Shown here one piece after another: positions 8,095 to 16,581 of a DNA stretch of 64,000 nt. Where the stretch lies: the NCBI RefSeq assembly GCF_010726765.1, contig NZ_AP022601.1, forward strand, positions 1,612,001 to 1,676,000. Reading direction: 5' to 3'. Below the pieces are notes generated by a model. It saw only the letters and a list, made by a program, of their open reading frames with translations. It made no database searches and was not told the DNA's origin. A program made the position numbers and the translations under genes. Source of the DNA: Mycobacterium gallinarum. Lineage in GTDB: Bacteria > Actinomycetota > Actinomycetes > Mycobacteriales > Mycobacteriaceae. Each line of letters starts with the position of its first letter. Position 1 is the stretch's first letter.

Positions 8095-8935
8095 CCCTCG
8101 CGCGCAAGGCCACGAGCACGGCGGCGAGCGCGGCCACCAGCACCACCCAGGGCCAGGCTCCGTGTTGATGAGTCCAGCCTGCTAGCGCACCTTGTACCCG
8201 GCCGGCGGCGGCGATCACCGGATCAGCCGGGTCTCCGTTGGTGTTGAACAGACGCACCTCGTAAACGCCGTAATAGCTCACGTAAAGACCGACGACGACA
8301 AGCAGCGCGCCGCCGATTCGGTTGAGGTGAGGAATGATTCGGCGCATTCGGTCGGCGACGGCGGAACTCGCCACCGCGGCGGCTACGGCCAACGCGCCGA
8401 CCACCAATGTGAATCCGGCGGCGTAGGCGACGTAGACGAGCGCCCCGCCGACATGGGAACCACCCTTGAACGCCATCCCGGTGACCGCGAGGAAGGGGCC
8501 GATCGTGCAGGACAACGACGCGACGGCGTAGCTGACGCCGTAGCCGAACATCGAGCCCAGGCGCGCAGTCGGCGCCGAACGCGTGTGCACAGTCGGAATC
8601 AGCGCCGTGAAGTCGCGGCCGAGCAACAACCAGACGCCGAGGGCGACGAGGACCCCGCCGATGACCACCGTGACGTAGGGCAGGTAACGCTGCACTGTCG
8701 ATGCCGCGGCGATCGTCAGCAGTCCGAACGTGCCGAACACCGCAACGAAGCCGAGCGCCATGGCCGCGGTCGCCGCGACGGCACGGCCCAGCGAGGTGAG
8801 CGGGCCGCCTCGCTCGCCGTCGACGTCGCCCCGCACCACGAGTGCCAGATAGGCGGGCAGCATCGCAAAGCCGCACGGATTGAGCGCGGCGACCAACCCG
8901 GCGGCGAACGCCAGACCGATCAGATCCTGGTCCAC
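8036..8935 (-). CDS. CcdA/DsbD-like membrane thiol-redox transporter
   Basis: 299 residues with several membrane helices of the cytochrome c biogenesis/DsbD transmembrane type. LVAALNPCGFAMLPAYLALV near the N-terminus has the family NPCGF cysteine, and SLSCTIGPFLAVT has the second conserved cysteine; together they shuttle reducing power across the membrane. It lies 14 bases downstream of the MPT53-like gene, the arrangement I recall for M. tuberculosis Rv2878c-Rv2877c. It probably keeps the secreted thioredoxin-like partner in its working redox state. Confidence 0.85.
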   Translation of the reverse strand: MDQDLIGLAFAAGLVAALNPCGFAMLPAYLALVVRGDVDGERGGPLTSLGRAVAATAAMALGFVAVFGTFGLLTIAAASTVQRYLPYVTVVIGGVLVALGVWLLLGRDFTALIPTVHTRSAPTARLGSMFGYGVSYAVASLSCTIGPFLAVTGMAFKGGSHVGGALVYVAYAAGFTLVVGALAVAAAVASSAVADRMRRIIPHLNRIGGALLVVVGLYVSYYGVYEVRLFNTNGDPADPVIAAAGRVQGALAGWTHQHGAWPWVVLVAALAAVLVALRARATTASRYRRAGRATAGDEP

Positions 8936-8949
8936 GCGGGGGCGACCGG

Positions 8950-9453
8950 CTAAGCGAGCGCCGCTACCCGATCGGACAATTCCTTCAGGGGCATCGCCGA
9001 GGTCGGATTGTTGACGAACGACGACGAGCCGTCCGCGCGGTAGAAGACGTAGGCGGGCTGCCAGGGCACGTTGTAACGCGCCCAGATTGAGCCGTCGGCG
9101 TCATTGAGATTCGTGAAGTCGAGGTTGTACTTCGATACGAATCCCTGCATGTCCGAAACGTCCGAGCGGGCTGCGACACCGACGAACGTGACGTCGGGGT
9201 TGGCTGCAGCGACCTGGCTGACGTTCGGCGCCTCGGCGTTGCAGAACGGGCACCACGGCGTCCAGAACCACAACACCGCAGGCTTGCCGACCAGGCTCGC
9301 ACCCGAGAACGGTGCGCCGGACAGGGTCGTACCGGTGAATTGGAGACGGTCATCGGCGAGGGCGGCGGGCGGGCTGACGAGTCCGTACGCCAGCAGGGCG
9401 GCCAGCCCTGCGATCATCACCGACCGACCAATCCGCAAGAACCGAAGCCTCAT
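8950..9453 (-). CDS. mpt53: Secreted thioredoxin-like protein, MPT53/DsbE type
   Basis: 167 residues with a Sec signal peptide (basic start, hydrophobic VMIAGLAALLAYGLV, then a likely cut near PPAALA). The mature part is a thioredoxin fold with the active site WTPWCPFC (about residues 68-75) and the cis-proline segment VPWQPAYVF. In mycobacteria MPT53 is an exported disulfide oxidoreductase. The ATG at 9453 has GGAGGA about 7 bases upstream. It is followed by its CcdA-like partner. Confidence 0.86.
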   Translation of the reverse strand: MRLRFLRIGRSVMIAGLAALLAYGLVSPPAALADDRLQFTGTTLSGAPFSGASLVGKPAVLWFWTPWCPFCNAEAPNVSQVAAANPDVTFVGVAARSDVSDMQGFVSKYNLDFTNLNDADGSIWARYNVPWQPAYVFYRADGSSSFVNNPTSAMPLKELSDRVAALA

Positions 9454-9553
9454 TTCGATCTCCTCCCGGTCATGGCGCCGCAGATGTATGGCCTGGACGC
9501 ACGCTTCTAAACACGCTACGACGGCCGAAATGGTTCACCTCGGAATCGCGTAA

Positions 9554-10435
9554 TCAGTTCTGCCGCGGTAATAATTCGGTCACGAACCGGTCGATGAACT
9601 CCGACGGGTTGTACCGGCCGACAGGCCGGATGACGAACTTGCTCAATCCCGCTTCGAGGTAGGCGTCGAGTTGACGGTGCAGACCCGACCAGCTGTCGGC
9701 GATGAATTCCGACGGGTCCACGTCCGGTCTGCGGCGGCGGATCGCGGCGGCGACCTCGACGGGCAGGGCGCCGTCGGACACCGCGAGGTTGATGCCGTAG
9801 TGGTCGGCGTCGATTTCGCGGCCCGCCTCCTCGGCTGCCCGTTGGATCTGTTCGCATCCGTCTCGGGCTTCACCTGGAGTCAGGAAGCTGCCGAGCCATC
9901 CGTCGCCAAGCTGCCCGATGCGACGAAAGCCCGCAGGCGCCGAGCCGCCGAGCCAGATGTCCAGCGCCTTGACCGGTCGAGGGGCGACACCGACCGAGCT
10001 CACGGTGTAGTAGTCGCCGGTGAAAGACACATCGTCTTGTTCCAGAACGGATCTCAGCAGTCGCAAGGATTCGTCGAACACCGCGGCCCGTGCACCGTCG
10101 GGGACGACGAAGATCTCCCGTTCCCCCGGGATGGCGGGCCGCAGGCCGAAAACCGGGAGGACCCGCTTGGGCGCGAGTGCCGCCAAGGACGCCAGCTGTT
10201 TTGCGACCAGCACCGGATGGCGGCCCGGCAGCACCGCGACCGATGTGCCGACCTTCAGGTTGACCGTCCGTGACAGTGCGTGCGCCATGCCGATGAACGG
10301 CTCCACGGCCTTGCTGTAGACGAGTTCGGAGAACCACACTGAATCCACGCCCGCCGACTCGAGATGGTCGACGATCGCGGGCAGTTGGTCCGGGCTGGTT
10401 TCCGCACCCAATCCGACACCGAAGCGAATCTTCAC
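9554..10435 (-). CDS. LLM-class F420-dependent oxidoreductase
   Basis: 293 residues from GTG at 10435 with a strong AGGAGG eight bases upstream. The luciferase-like TIM barrel is shown by IRFGVGLGAETSPDQLPAIV, SVWFSELVYSKAVEPF, VGTSVAVLPGRHPVLVAKQL, DIWLGGSAPAGFRRIGQLGD and the C-terminal KFVIRPVG. Mycobacterial members usually use F420 rather than FMN. The substrate is unknown. The gene is divergent from the SRPBCC gene at 10545; the DsbE-like gene starts about 100 bases downstream on the same strand. Confidence 0.85.
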   Translation of the reverse strand: MKIRFGVGLGAETSPDQLPAIVDHLESAGVDSVWFSELVYSKAVEPFIGMAHALSRTVNLKVGTSVAVLPGRHPVLVAKQLASLAALAPKRVLPVFGLRPAIPGEREIFVVPDGARAAVFDESLRLLRSVLEQDDVSFTGDYYTVSSVGVAPRPVKALDIWLGGSAPAGFRRIGQLGDGWLGSFLTPGEARDGCEQIQRAAEEAGREIDADHYGINLAVSDGALPVEVAAAIRRRRPDVDPSEFIADSWSGLHRQLDAYLEAGLSKFVIRPVGRYNPSEFIDRFVTELLPRQN

Positions 10436-10544
10436 ACCGTGCCTCCTGGATTCTGCGGTAAATGCTACGGAAAGCGCGGTCGACCCCCTTGCTACGGTGC
10501 AAAGTGCGTGAACGCAAAGGCATTTACCAACGGCAGGAGTAGCG

Positions 10545-11009
10545 ATGGACGGATCGGTGACGGTGTCGATGGCGGCGCCTGCGGAGAGGATCTGGAATCT
10601 GATCGCCGACGTACGCAACACCGGCCGCTTCTCACCGGAGGTGATGGAAGCGGAGTGGATCGGACCCGCGACGGGTCCCGCGCTGGGTGCCCGTTTCCGC
10701 GGGCACGTCAAGCGCAACGAAATCGGTCCGGTCTACTGGACGACGTGCGAGGTCACCGCCTGCGAGCCGGGACGCGAATTCGGCTTCGCCGTCTTGCTCA
10801 ACGGTAAGGCGGTGAACAACTGGCACTATCGGCTCGCGGAAACCGAGGGCGGAACCGATGTCACCGAATCCTTTCGGCTCGATGACTCGCTCACCATGAA
10901 GCTCTTCTCGATTTTCGGCGGGCAGCTGCGTCGTCGCCGCAACATCCGTGACATGCGCAAGACCCTGGAGCGGATCAAGGCCGTCGTCGAGGCACCCGAC
11001 GCTGCCTGA
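10545..11009 (+). CDS. SRPBCC/polyketide cyclase-like protein
   Basis: 154-residue START/SRPBCC-fold protein, a hydrophobic ligand-binding cavity type. The N-terminal GSVTVSMAAPAERIWNLIADVRNTGRFSPEV and central EWIGPATGPALGARFRGH are the usual pattern, with a long C-terminal helix rich in arginine (RRRRNIRDMRKTLERIKAVV). The function is unknown; family members bind lipids or cyclise polyketides. It is divergent from the F420 oxidoreductase gene. Confidence 0.8.
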   Translation: MDGSVTVSMAAPAERIWNLIADVRNTGRFSPEVMEAEWIGPATGPALGARFRGHVKRNEIGPVYWTTCEVTACEPGREFGFAVLLNGKAVNNWHYRLAETEGGTDVTESFRLDDSLTMKLFSIFGGQLRRRRNIRDMRKTLERIKAVVEAPDAA

Positions 11010-11019
11010 CCGCGGCCTG

Positions 11020-11982
11020 CTAGAGACCGCGCAGACGACGCACGCGATCGCTGATCGCCCGCCGCGACACCGGCGCCTCGTGGGCCAGAGCCTCGAACGC
11101 ATGGGGGCAGCCCGGGTACACGTGTAACTCCGTCGGGACGCCCGCGTCACCCAGCCGTCGGGCATATGCGATGTCCTCGTTGCGAAAGACGTCGAGATCA
11201 CCGACGTCGATGTAGGTGTCGGGCAACCCGGTGAGGTCCTCGGCGCGCGCCGGTGCCGCGTACGGCGAAACGTGGTCTCCGCCGGCGTACTCGCCAAGCA
11301 GCGCACCCCATCCGGTGAGGTTGTCGTCGTAGGTCCACGTCAGGAACGGCAGTAGATCCGGATTGGGCGTCATCGGCCGGTCGTCGAGCATCGGATAGAT
11401 CAGGATTTGTTGTGCGACAGCGGGACCGCCGCGGTCCCGCGCCAGCAGGCACACCCCGGCCGCCAACCCGCCACCGGCGCTGTCGCCCATCACCGCCAGG
11501 CGTGCGGGGTCGACGCCGAGGTCGGCCGAATGTTCGGCCAGCCAGACCAGTGCGCGGTAGCAGTCCTCGACCGGCGTCGGGTCTGGATGCTCGGGCGCGA
11601 CGCGGTAGTCGACCACCAGCATCGGCACGCCCGACGCCGCGACATACTCCCGCACCGCCAGGTCGTATAGGACGCCGATCTGCTCGAGGCTGAAGATCAT
11701 GCCCCCGCCGTGCAGATAGAGCGCAGCGCTGCCGGGCTCGGGACGACCCGACGGGCGGTACCAGGTGAGATCCACGGTCGCGCCGTCCGCAGCGGTCATC
11801 GTGTGATTTTCGGTCTCGACGCCTGCGGTCGGTGCCCGTCTGGAGCCGACCAGATCGAACATCCGGTGGCCACTGACGCGCCGCGTTTCGACGTCGCCGA
11901 CGGCGGCGGGCTCCGACTCGCCGACTTCTGCGAACAACGGCGCCATCTCCGCGAGTACCTGCGCGTCGATACCGAGTGTCAT
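11020..11982 (-). CDS. Alpha/beta hydrolase of the hormone-sensitive-lipase/Lip family
   Basis: 320 residues from ATG at 11982. HSL-family marks are the oxyanion motif LYLHGGGMIF (about residue 88), the nucleophile motif MGDSAGGG (about 160), an acid in YIDVGDLDVF and the histidine in YPGCPHAFE near the C-terminus, a complete Ser-Asp-His triad. Such esterases (LipN/LipH type in mycobacteria) hydrolyse short or medium acyl esters. It is divergent from the SnoaL pair, with a KstR-type box in the 250-base gap but nearer the SnoaL side. Confidence 0.85.
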   Translation of the reverse strand: MTLGIDAQVLAEMAPLFAEVGESEPAAVGDVETRRVSGHRMFDLVGSRRAPTAGVETENHTMTAADGATVDLTWYRPSGRPEPGSAALYLHGGGMIFSLEQIGVLYDLAVREYVAASGVPMLVVDYRVAPEHPDPTPVEDCYRALVWLAEHSADLGVDPARLAVMGDSAGGGLAAGVCLLARDRGGPAVAQQILIYPMLDDRPMTPNPDLLPFLTWTYDDNLTGWGALLGEYAGGDHVSPYAAPARAEDLTGLPDTYIDVGDLDVFRNEDIAYARRLGDAGVPTELHVYPGCPHAFEALAHEAPVSRRAISDRVRRLRGL

Positions 11983-12162
11983 GGCAGCGACAGTAACGCG
12001 GATGAAGGTGACAGCGACGGGAACCGCGTCAACTCTGGACCGATCGCACCGTTCGCCACCGGGGTGGTGTTGCCGTCCGCCGATATATTCGCTGTTTTGC
12101 ACTGCGCTGCAGGCAATTTCGGATTACGGGTTGAAAAGCCTCCCGCGTCCCGCTTCCTTTGG

Positions 12163-12176
12163 TAGAACAGGTTCTA
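12163..12176. promoter_or_regulatory. KstR-type operator TAGAACAGGTTCTA
   Basis: The 14-mer fits the KstR consensus TnnAACnnGTTnnA with a full palindrome (TAGAAC and GTTCTA around AG). It lies 57 bases upstream of the first SnoaL-like gene. KstR is the TetR-type repressor of cholesterol catabolism in mycobacteria. Assignment is by motif match only; kstR itself is not in the window. Confidence 0.7.
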
Positions 12177-12232
12177 GTCCCCTGCGCTACGCGCGTGGGC
12201 CCATTATTTGGCGAGCCAAGGGAGTCACCGCG

Positions 12233-12736
12233 ATGGGCAAATGGTCACGTGAAGAACTCGAAGAGGCCTGGCGCCGCTACCAGGAATCCGTCGTCGATGT
12301 CGGAAAGACTTGGGACTGGTCCAGTTACGCCGACCATTTCACCGAGGATGCGCGCTACGTCGAGCATGCGCTGGGCAACATGGAAGGCCGCGAGAACATC
12401 CGCGAGTGGATCGTCTCGACCATGAACACCTTCCCCGGCAGCGAGATGCCGACCTATCCGGTCGAGTGGTACTCGATCGACGTCGACAAGGGCTGGGTCA
12501 TCTTCAAGAACATCAACACTATGCGGGATCCGGGCGACGGCAGTGTCCACGGCGCCGCCGTCATCACTGTGCTCGAGTACGCCGGCGATGACAAGTGGAG
12601 CTACGAGGAAGACGCCTACAACCCGATGAACTTCATGCTGATGATCCAGCAGTACATCCAGCGTAGTCACGAACTCGGCACGATCTCCGATGACGCCAAG
12701 GCGTTCGCCAAGAACATGAACTGGGAGCTGGTCTGA
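12233..12736 (+). CDS. SnoaL/NTF2-like protein, first of a tandem pair
   Basis: 167 residues, one NTF2/SnoaL-type cone-shaped domain: WSREELEEAWRRYQESV, DWSSYADHFTEDARYVEHAL, then IREWIVSTMNTFPGSEMP. The fold is shared by ketosteroid isomerase, limonene epoxide hydrolase and SnoaL cyclases, so a hydrophobic small molecule is the probable ligand. Its stop codon overlaps the next start by one base (TGATG), so translation is coupled to the paralogue. A KstR-type box lies just upstream, suggesting sterol-linked expression. Confidence 0.8.
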   Translation: MGKWSREELEEAWRRYQESVVDVGKTWDWSSYADHFTEDARYVEHALGNMEGRENIREWIVSTMNTFPGSEMPTYPVEWYSIDVDKGWVIFKNINTMRDPGDGSVHGAAVITVLEYAGDDKWSYEEDAYNPMNFMLMIQQYIQRSHELGTISDDAKAFAKNMNWELV

Positions 12737-13245
12737 TGGGTTCTGCGCAGTGGTCTCGGGAGGAGATCGAAGAGACATTTGAGCGTCATCAGCAGCTCGT
12801 CGTCGAGATCGGCCAGTCGTGGGACTGGGCGCGCTACGGCGAGTTGTTCACCGAGGACGCGACCTACGTCGAACACCTCTACGGCAAGATGGCCGGCCGC
12901 AAACAGATCAGCGAGTGGATCGCGTCGACGATGGACACGTTCCCCGGCAGCGAGATGCCGTTCTACCCGGTCACGTGGTATTCGATCGACGTGGAGAAGG
13001 GCTGGGTCTTCAGCGAGATCATGAACCGGATGAAGGATCCCGGAGACGGCACCATCTTCGAGGCGCCGTGCATCACGATCCTGCGGTACGGCGGCAACGG
13101 GATGTGGCACAACGAGGAAGACGCCTACAACCCGACGAACTTCCTGCCGATGGTCCAGGGCTACATCCAGCGAAGCCACGAACTCGGCACGATCTCCGAG
13201 GACGCCCGGACGTTCGCCAGGAACATGAACTGGGCGTTGACCTGA
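12736..13245 (+). CDS. SnoaL/NTF2-like protein, second of a tandem pair
   Basis: 169 residues, clearly paralogous to the preceding protein along the whole length: FPGSEMP, RSHELGTIS and KNMNW/RNMNW are shared. FTEDATYVEHLYGKMAGRKQI corresponds to the first protein's FTEDARYVEHALGNMEGRENI. The two probably form a heterodimer or differ in ligand. It ends 3 bases before the convergent monooxygenase gene. The physiological ligand is unknown; the KstR-type box upstream of the pair hints at steroid or lipid work. Confidence 0.8.
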   Translation: MGSAQWSREEIEETFERHQQLVVEIGQSWDWARYGELFTEDATYVEHLYGKMAGRKQISEWIASTMDTFPGSEMPFYPVTWYSIDVEKGWVFSEIMNRMKDPGDGTIFEAPCITILRYGGNGMWHNEEDAYNPTNFLPMVQGYIQRSHELGTISEDARTFARNMNWALT

Positions 13246-13248
13246 GAC

Positions 13249-15174
13249 CTAACGTATGACGAAGTCCGCCGGATCGGGCTCGCGGGTCCACGTCCAATAG
13301 TCGACGAGACGCCACGGGCTCAGCGTGTGAATCTCGCCGAAGCGGTTCTTGAAGAACGAATGCTTGATGGTGGGCTGTGACCACACCATCTTGTGCATCT
13401 CGGCCTGGCTGCGCTCGTGCCAATCCCTGGTCTTCGCGACCGTCGGCTCGATCGTGGCGTGTCCGCCTTCGATGAGCAGCTCCAGACATTCACTGATGTA
13501 ACGCATTTGGCATTCTGAGTGGAAGATCAGGCTGCCACCACTGGCCAGCCAGGTGCCTGGGCCGTTCATGCAGAAGAAGTTCGGATAGCCGGGAATCGTG
13601 ATGCCGAGATACGCCGACGGCCTCTCCCCCCAGCGCTCGCTGAGGATCTCGCCGTTCCGGCCGCGAATGATCATGGGCCACAACATCTTGGTGTGCTCGA
13701 ACCCGGTGGCGTACACGATGACGTCGGCCGGATACCGGGTGCCGTCCTCGGTGACGACCGCGTCGGCTTCGATGTGGTCGATACCGGTGCGCACCAACTC
13801 GACGTTGTCGCGGGTCAGCGTTTTGAGCCAGCTGCCGTTGTCCTGCAGGGTGCGCTTGCCGGTGGCCGGATAGTCGGGCACGACCTTGGCCCGCAGGTCC
13901 TCGTCGTCGCCGACCTGACTACTGATCCACTCGGTGAACATGATCCGCGTGATCTCGTTGATCTCGCTGACGGCCTTCTGCTGATCCGGGTAGTCGGGGT
14001 CGACGCGGGCCGCATCCAGTCCCTTGTCGCACCCGGGCCAGAAGATCAGGAAGCGGTACCAACGGCCGTAGAACGGCAGGTGACGAAGCGCCCACTGGAC
14101 ACCGGGTCCTACCTTCTCGTGGTAGTTCGGATTCGGGAACATCCACTGGGCTGTGCGCTGAAACACGGTGAGCCGGTTGACTTCCGGTGCGATCGTCGGG
14201 GCGATCTGGAATCCACTGGCGCCCGCGCCGATCATCGCGACGTTCTTGCCGCGCAGATCGACCGAGTGGTCCCATCCGCTGGAATGGAACGCCGGTCCGG
14301 CGAAGTCCTGCTGGCCGTCGATGTGCGGTGTGTGCGGCCGATCGAGCTGTCCGACCGCGCTGATCACCGCGCGGGCTGTGAGCGCCTTCATCTCACCGTC
14401 GCGGTCGCGCGTGCGAACCGTCCACGTCGCATCGGCGTCATTCCAGGCGACCTCGGTCACCTCGGTCTCCCAGAGAACGTGCGGCGCGATGTCGTACTTG
14501 TCCATCACAGCCTGGAAGTACGCCTGCAGCTCCGGCTGCTCGGCGAAAAAGTGCGTCCAGTGATCGGTCGGCTCGAAGCTGTAGCAATAGAAGTGATTTC
14601 CGACGTCAACCCGCGCGCCGGGATAGGTGTTCTGGTACCACGTGCCGCCGACGCCCGCGTTCTTCTCGACGATCGTGAACGGGATGCCGGCTTCCTTGAG
14701 CCGGATCCCCGCCAGCAGTCCGGATTCACCGCAGCCGATCACCACGACCGGGAAATCTTCGCGGGCGGATTCGGCCACCTCACCCGTCGCCCTGGCGTCG
14801 CGGCCGTCGAGTTCCATCTCTTCCAGCACCATCGGTACGTACTCGGCGGGCACCGGCTCGCACACCAGCCACTGCATCATCTCGTGCAGCAACTCGGCGC
14901 TGACGGGTTCGGGCTCCGGGCAGCCCCGGTCGCGGTAGTCCGCGATGACCTCGAGGGCGATCTTGCGGACCGCCGCCTTGTCCTCTTCGGACATGTAACC
15001 CTGGACTTCGTTGAGGAACAGGCCTGCCGGCTTCAGATCACCGCGGATCAGCGACGGGTCGCCGGACATGTGCACCAGCGACAGCATCAGGGTCGGGATG
15101 CTGACGTCCAGCAACGCTTCGGCTATTTCATCGTCGGTCGCCGTAAAGGGTTGTCCGGCATGTGGGTTACGCAC
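13249..15174 (-). CDS. Flavin-containing (Baeyer-Villiger type) monooxygenase
   Basis: 641 residues. An N-terminal extension of about 140 residues precedes the FAD-binding VVVIGCGESGLLAGIRL. The Baeyer-Villiger fingerprint is present as FAGPAFHSSGWDHS (about residue 285, pattern FxGxxxHxxxW), followed by the NADPH-binding VAMIGAGASGFQIAP. ATGFEHTK near residue 505 is the third typical motif. Such enzymes insert oxygen next to ketones, for example in steroid or alicyclic degradation. The gene is divergent from cyp124 and converges on the SnoaL pair. Confidence 0.87.
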   Translation of the reverse strand: MRNPHAGQPFTATDDEIAEALLDVSIPTLMLSLVHMSGDPSLIRGDLKPAGLFLNEVQGYMSEEDKAAVRKIALEVIADYRDRGCPEPEPVSAELLHEMMQWLVCEPVPAEYVPMVLEEMELDGRDARATGEVAESAREDFPVVVIGCGESGLLAGIRLKEAGIPFTIVEKNAGVGGTWYQNTYPGARVDVGNHFYCYSFEPTDHWTHFFAEQPELQAYFQAVMDKYDIAPHVLWETEVTEVAWNDADATWTVRTRDRDGEMKALTARAVISAVGQLDRPHTPHIDGQQDFAGPAFHSSGWDHSVDLRGKNVAMIGAGASGFQIAPTIAPEVNRLTVFQRTAQWMFPNPNYHEKVGPGVQWALRHLPFYGRWYRFLIFWPGCDKGLDAARVDPDYPDQQKAVSEINEITRIMFTEWISSQVGDDEDLRAKVVPDYPATGKRTLQDNGSWLKTLTRDNVELVRTGIDHIEADAVVTEDGTRYPADVIVYATGFEHTKMLWPMIIRGRNGEILSERWGERPSAYLGITIPGYPNFFCMNGPGTWLASGGSLIFHSECQMRYISECLELLIEGGHATIEPTVAKTRDWHERSQAEMHKMVWSQPTIKHSFFKNRFGEIHTLSPWRLVDYWTWTREPDPADFVIR

Positions 15175-15223
15175 GGAACCTTTTTACCGCGAGCAGTCGT
15201 GAAAACCCCCATTTCCGGGGCAA

Positions 15224-15248
15224 ATTGGGGGGATTCGCGTTCCCCAAT
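15224..15248. promoter_or_regulatory. Inverted repeat between the monooxygenase and cyp124 genes
   Basis: ATTGGGG (15224-15230) and CCCCAAT (15242-15248) form a perfect 7-base inverted repeat around 11 bases in the 123-base divergent promoter region. A second weaker pair, CCCC/GGGG, lies just before it. It could be an operator for both genes; no regulator is adjacent. Confidence 0.35.
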
Positions 15249-15297
15249 CTGGCGATGTGGGCCCAACTCGCGCTCGAAGCGGCTTACGCTCCGAACT

Positions 15298-16581
15298 GTG
15301 GGTATCGCGACGAAAACGAACGGCACAGCTCCCCCGGACGTGCCGATGTCGGACATCGACCTCGGCGATTGGAAGTTCTGGGTCCTCGACGACGATATCC
15401 GCGACGGGGCGTTCGCCACGCTGCGACGCGAGGCGCCGGTGTCCTTCCATATGCCGCTGGAAACCCCCGGCGTGGAAGCCGGGCCCGGGCATTGGGCGGT
15501 GACCCGGTTCGACGATGTCCACTTCGCCAGCCGTCACCCGCAGATCTTCAGTTCCAGTCCCGGTATCACCATCAACGACGCCAACCCCGAGGTGTCAGAG
15601 TTCTTCGGCTCGATGATCGCGATGGACGACCCGAAGCACCTGCGACTGCGCAACATCGTCAGCAGGGCGTTCACGCCTCGCGTCGTCGCTCGCACCGAAA
15701 CGTCGGTCCGGGAGCGGGCACGCCGCCTGGTCGAGAAGATGATCGCCGAGCATCCCGACGGCTCGGGCGAGGTCGTGACGGAACTGGCGGGGCCGCTGCC
15801 GCTGCAGGTCATCTGCGACATGATGGGCCTCCCCGAGGAGGACCACGATCAGATCTTCCACTGGACGAACGTGATCCTCGGATTCGGCGACAAGGACATC
15901 GCCACGGACTACGAGGACTTCGTCAAGGTCGCGATGGACATCGGCGCATACGCGACCGCGCACGCCGAGGATCGCAGAGCGAATCCGCACGAGGACCTGA
16001 CGACCGCGCTGGTGCAGGCCGAGGTAGACGGTGAGCGGTTGACGTCGGCCGAGATCGCCTCGTTCTTCATCCTGCTGGTGGTTGCGGGCAACGAGACCAC
16101 TCGCAACGCGATCAGCCACGGCGTGCTCGCGCTGAGCCGGTATCCCGAGGAACGCGCGCGATGGTTGGCGGACTACGAGGCGCTGGCGCCGACGGCCGTC
16201 GAGGAGATCGTGCGGTGGGCGTCGCCGGTCATCTACATGCGGCGCACGTTGACCGAGGACTGCGAGCTGAGCGGCACCAAGATGGCGGCGGGCGACAAGG
16301 TCTCGCTGTGGTACTGCTCGGCGAACCGCGATGAGGACAAGTTCGCCGATCCGTGGACGTTCGACGTGGGCCGCAACCCCAACCCGCATGCCGGCTTCGG
16401 CGGCGGCGGTGCGCACTTCTGCCTGGGCGCCAACCTCGCCCGCCGCGAGATCAGCGTCGTCTTCGAGGAGTTGCACCGCCAGATGCCCGACATCGCCGCC
16501 ACCGAGGAACCCCGACGGTTGTTGTCGCCGTTCATCCACGGAATCAAGCGGCTGCCGGTGTCCTGGACACCACCGAGATGA
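15298..16581 (+). CDS. cyp124: Cytochrome P450 CYP124 (methyl-branched lipid omega-hydroxylase)
   Basis: 427 residues from GTG at 15298. The sequence matches my memory of M. tuberculosis CYP124 over long stretches, including RDGAFATLRREAP, the I-helix LLVVAGNETTRNAI, EEIVRWASPVIYMRRTL and the haem loop FGGGGAHFCLGANLARREI with the cysteine ligand. CYP124 hydroxylates the terminal methyl of branched lipids and also cholest-4-en-3-one. The GTG start keeps the N-terminal TKTNGTAPPDVP segment typical of CYP124; ATG at 15346 is the alternative. The 3' end overlaps a convergent gene by 38 bases. Confidence 0.92.
   Translation: MGIATKTNGTAPPDVPMSDIDLGDWKFWVLDDDIRDGAFATLRREAPVSFHMPLETPGVEAGPGHWAVTRFDDVHFASRHPQIFSSSPGITINDANPEVSEFFGSMIAMDDPKHLRLRNIVSRAFTPRVVARTETSVRERARRLVEKMIAEHPDGSGEVVTELAGPLPLQVICDMMGLPEEDHDQIFHWTNVILGFGDKDIATDYEDFVKVAMDIGAYATAHAEDRRANPHEDLTTALVQAEVDGERLTSAEIASFFILLVVAGNETTRNAISHGVLALSRYPEERARWLADYEALAPTAVEEIVRWASPVIYMRRTLTEDCELSGTKMAAGDKVSLWYCSANRDEDKFADPWTFDVGRNPNPHAGFGGGGAHFCLGANLARREISVVFEELHRQMPDIAATEEPRRLLSPFIHGIKRLPVSWTPPR

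Noticed and set aside
13519..15297. Plus-strand open frame across the BVMO gene, continuous with cyp124
   Set aside because: Protein-like sequence begins only at the GTG at 15298; the upstream part is antisense to a clear BVMO gene, so no fusion.
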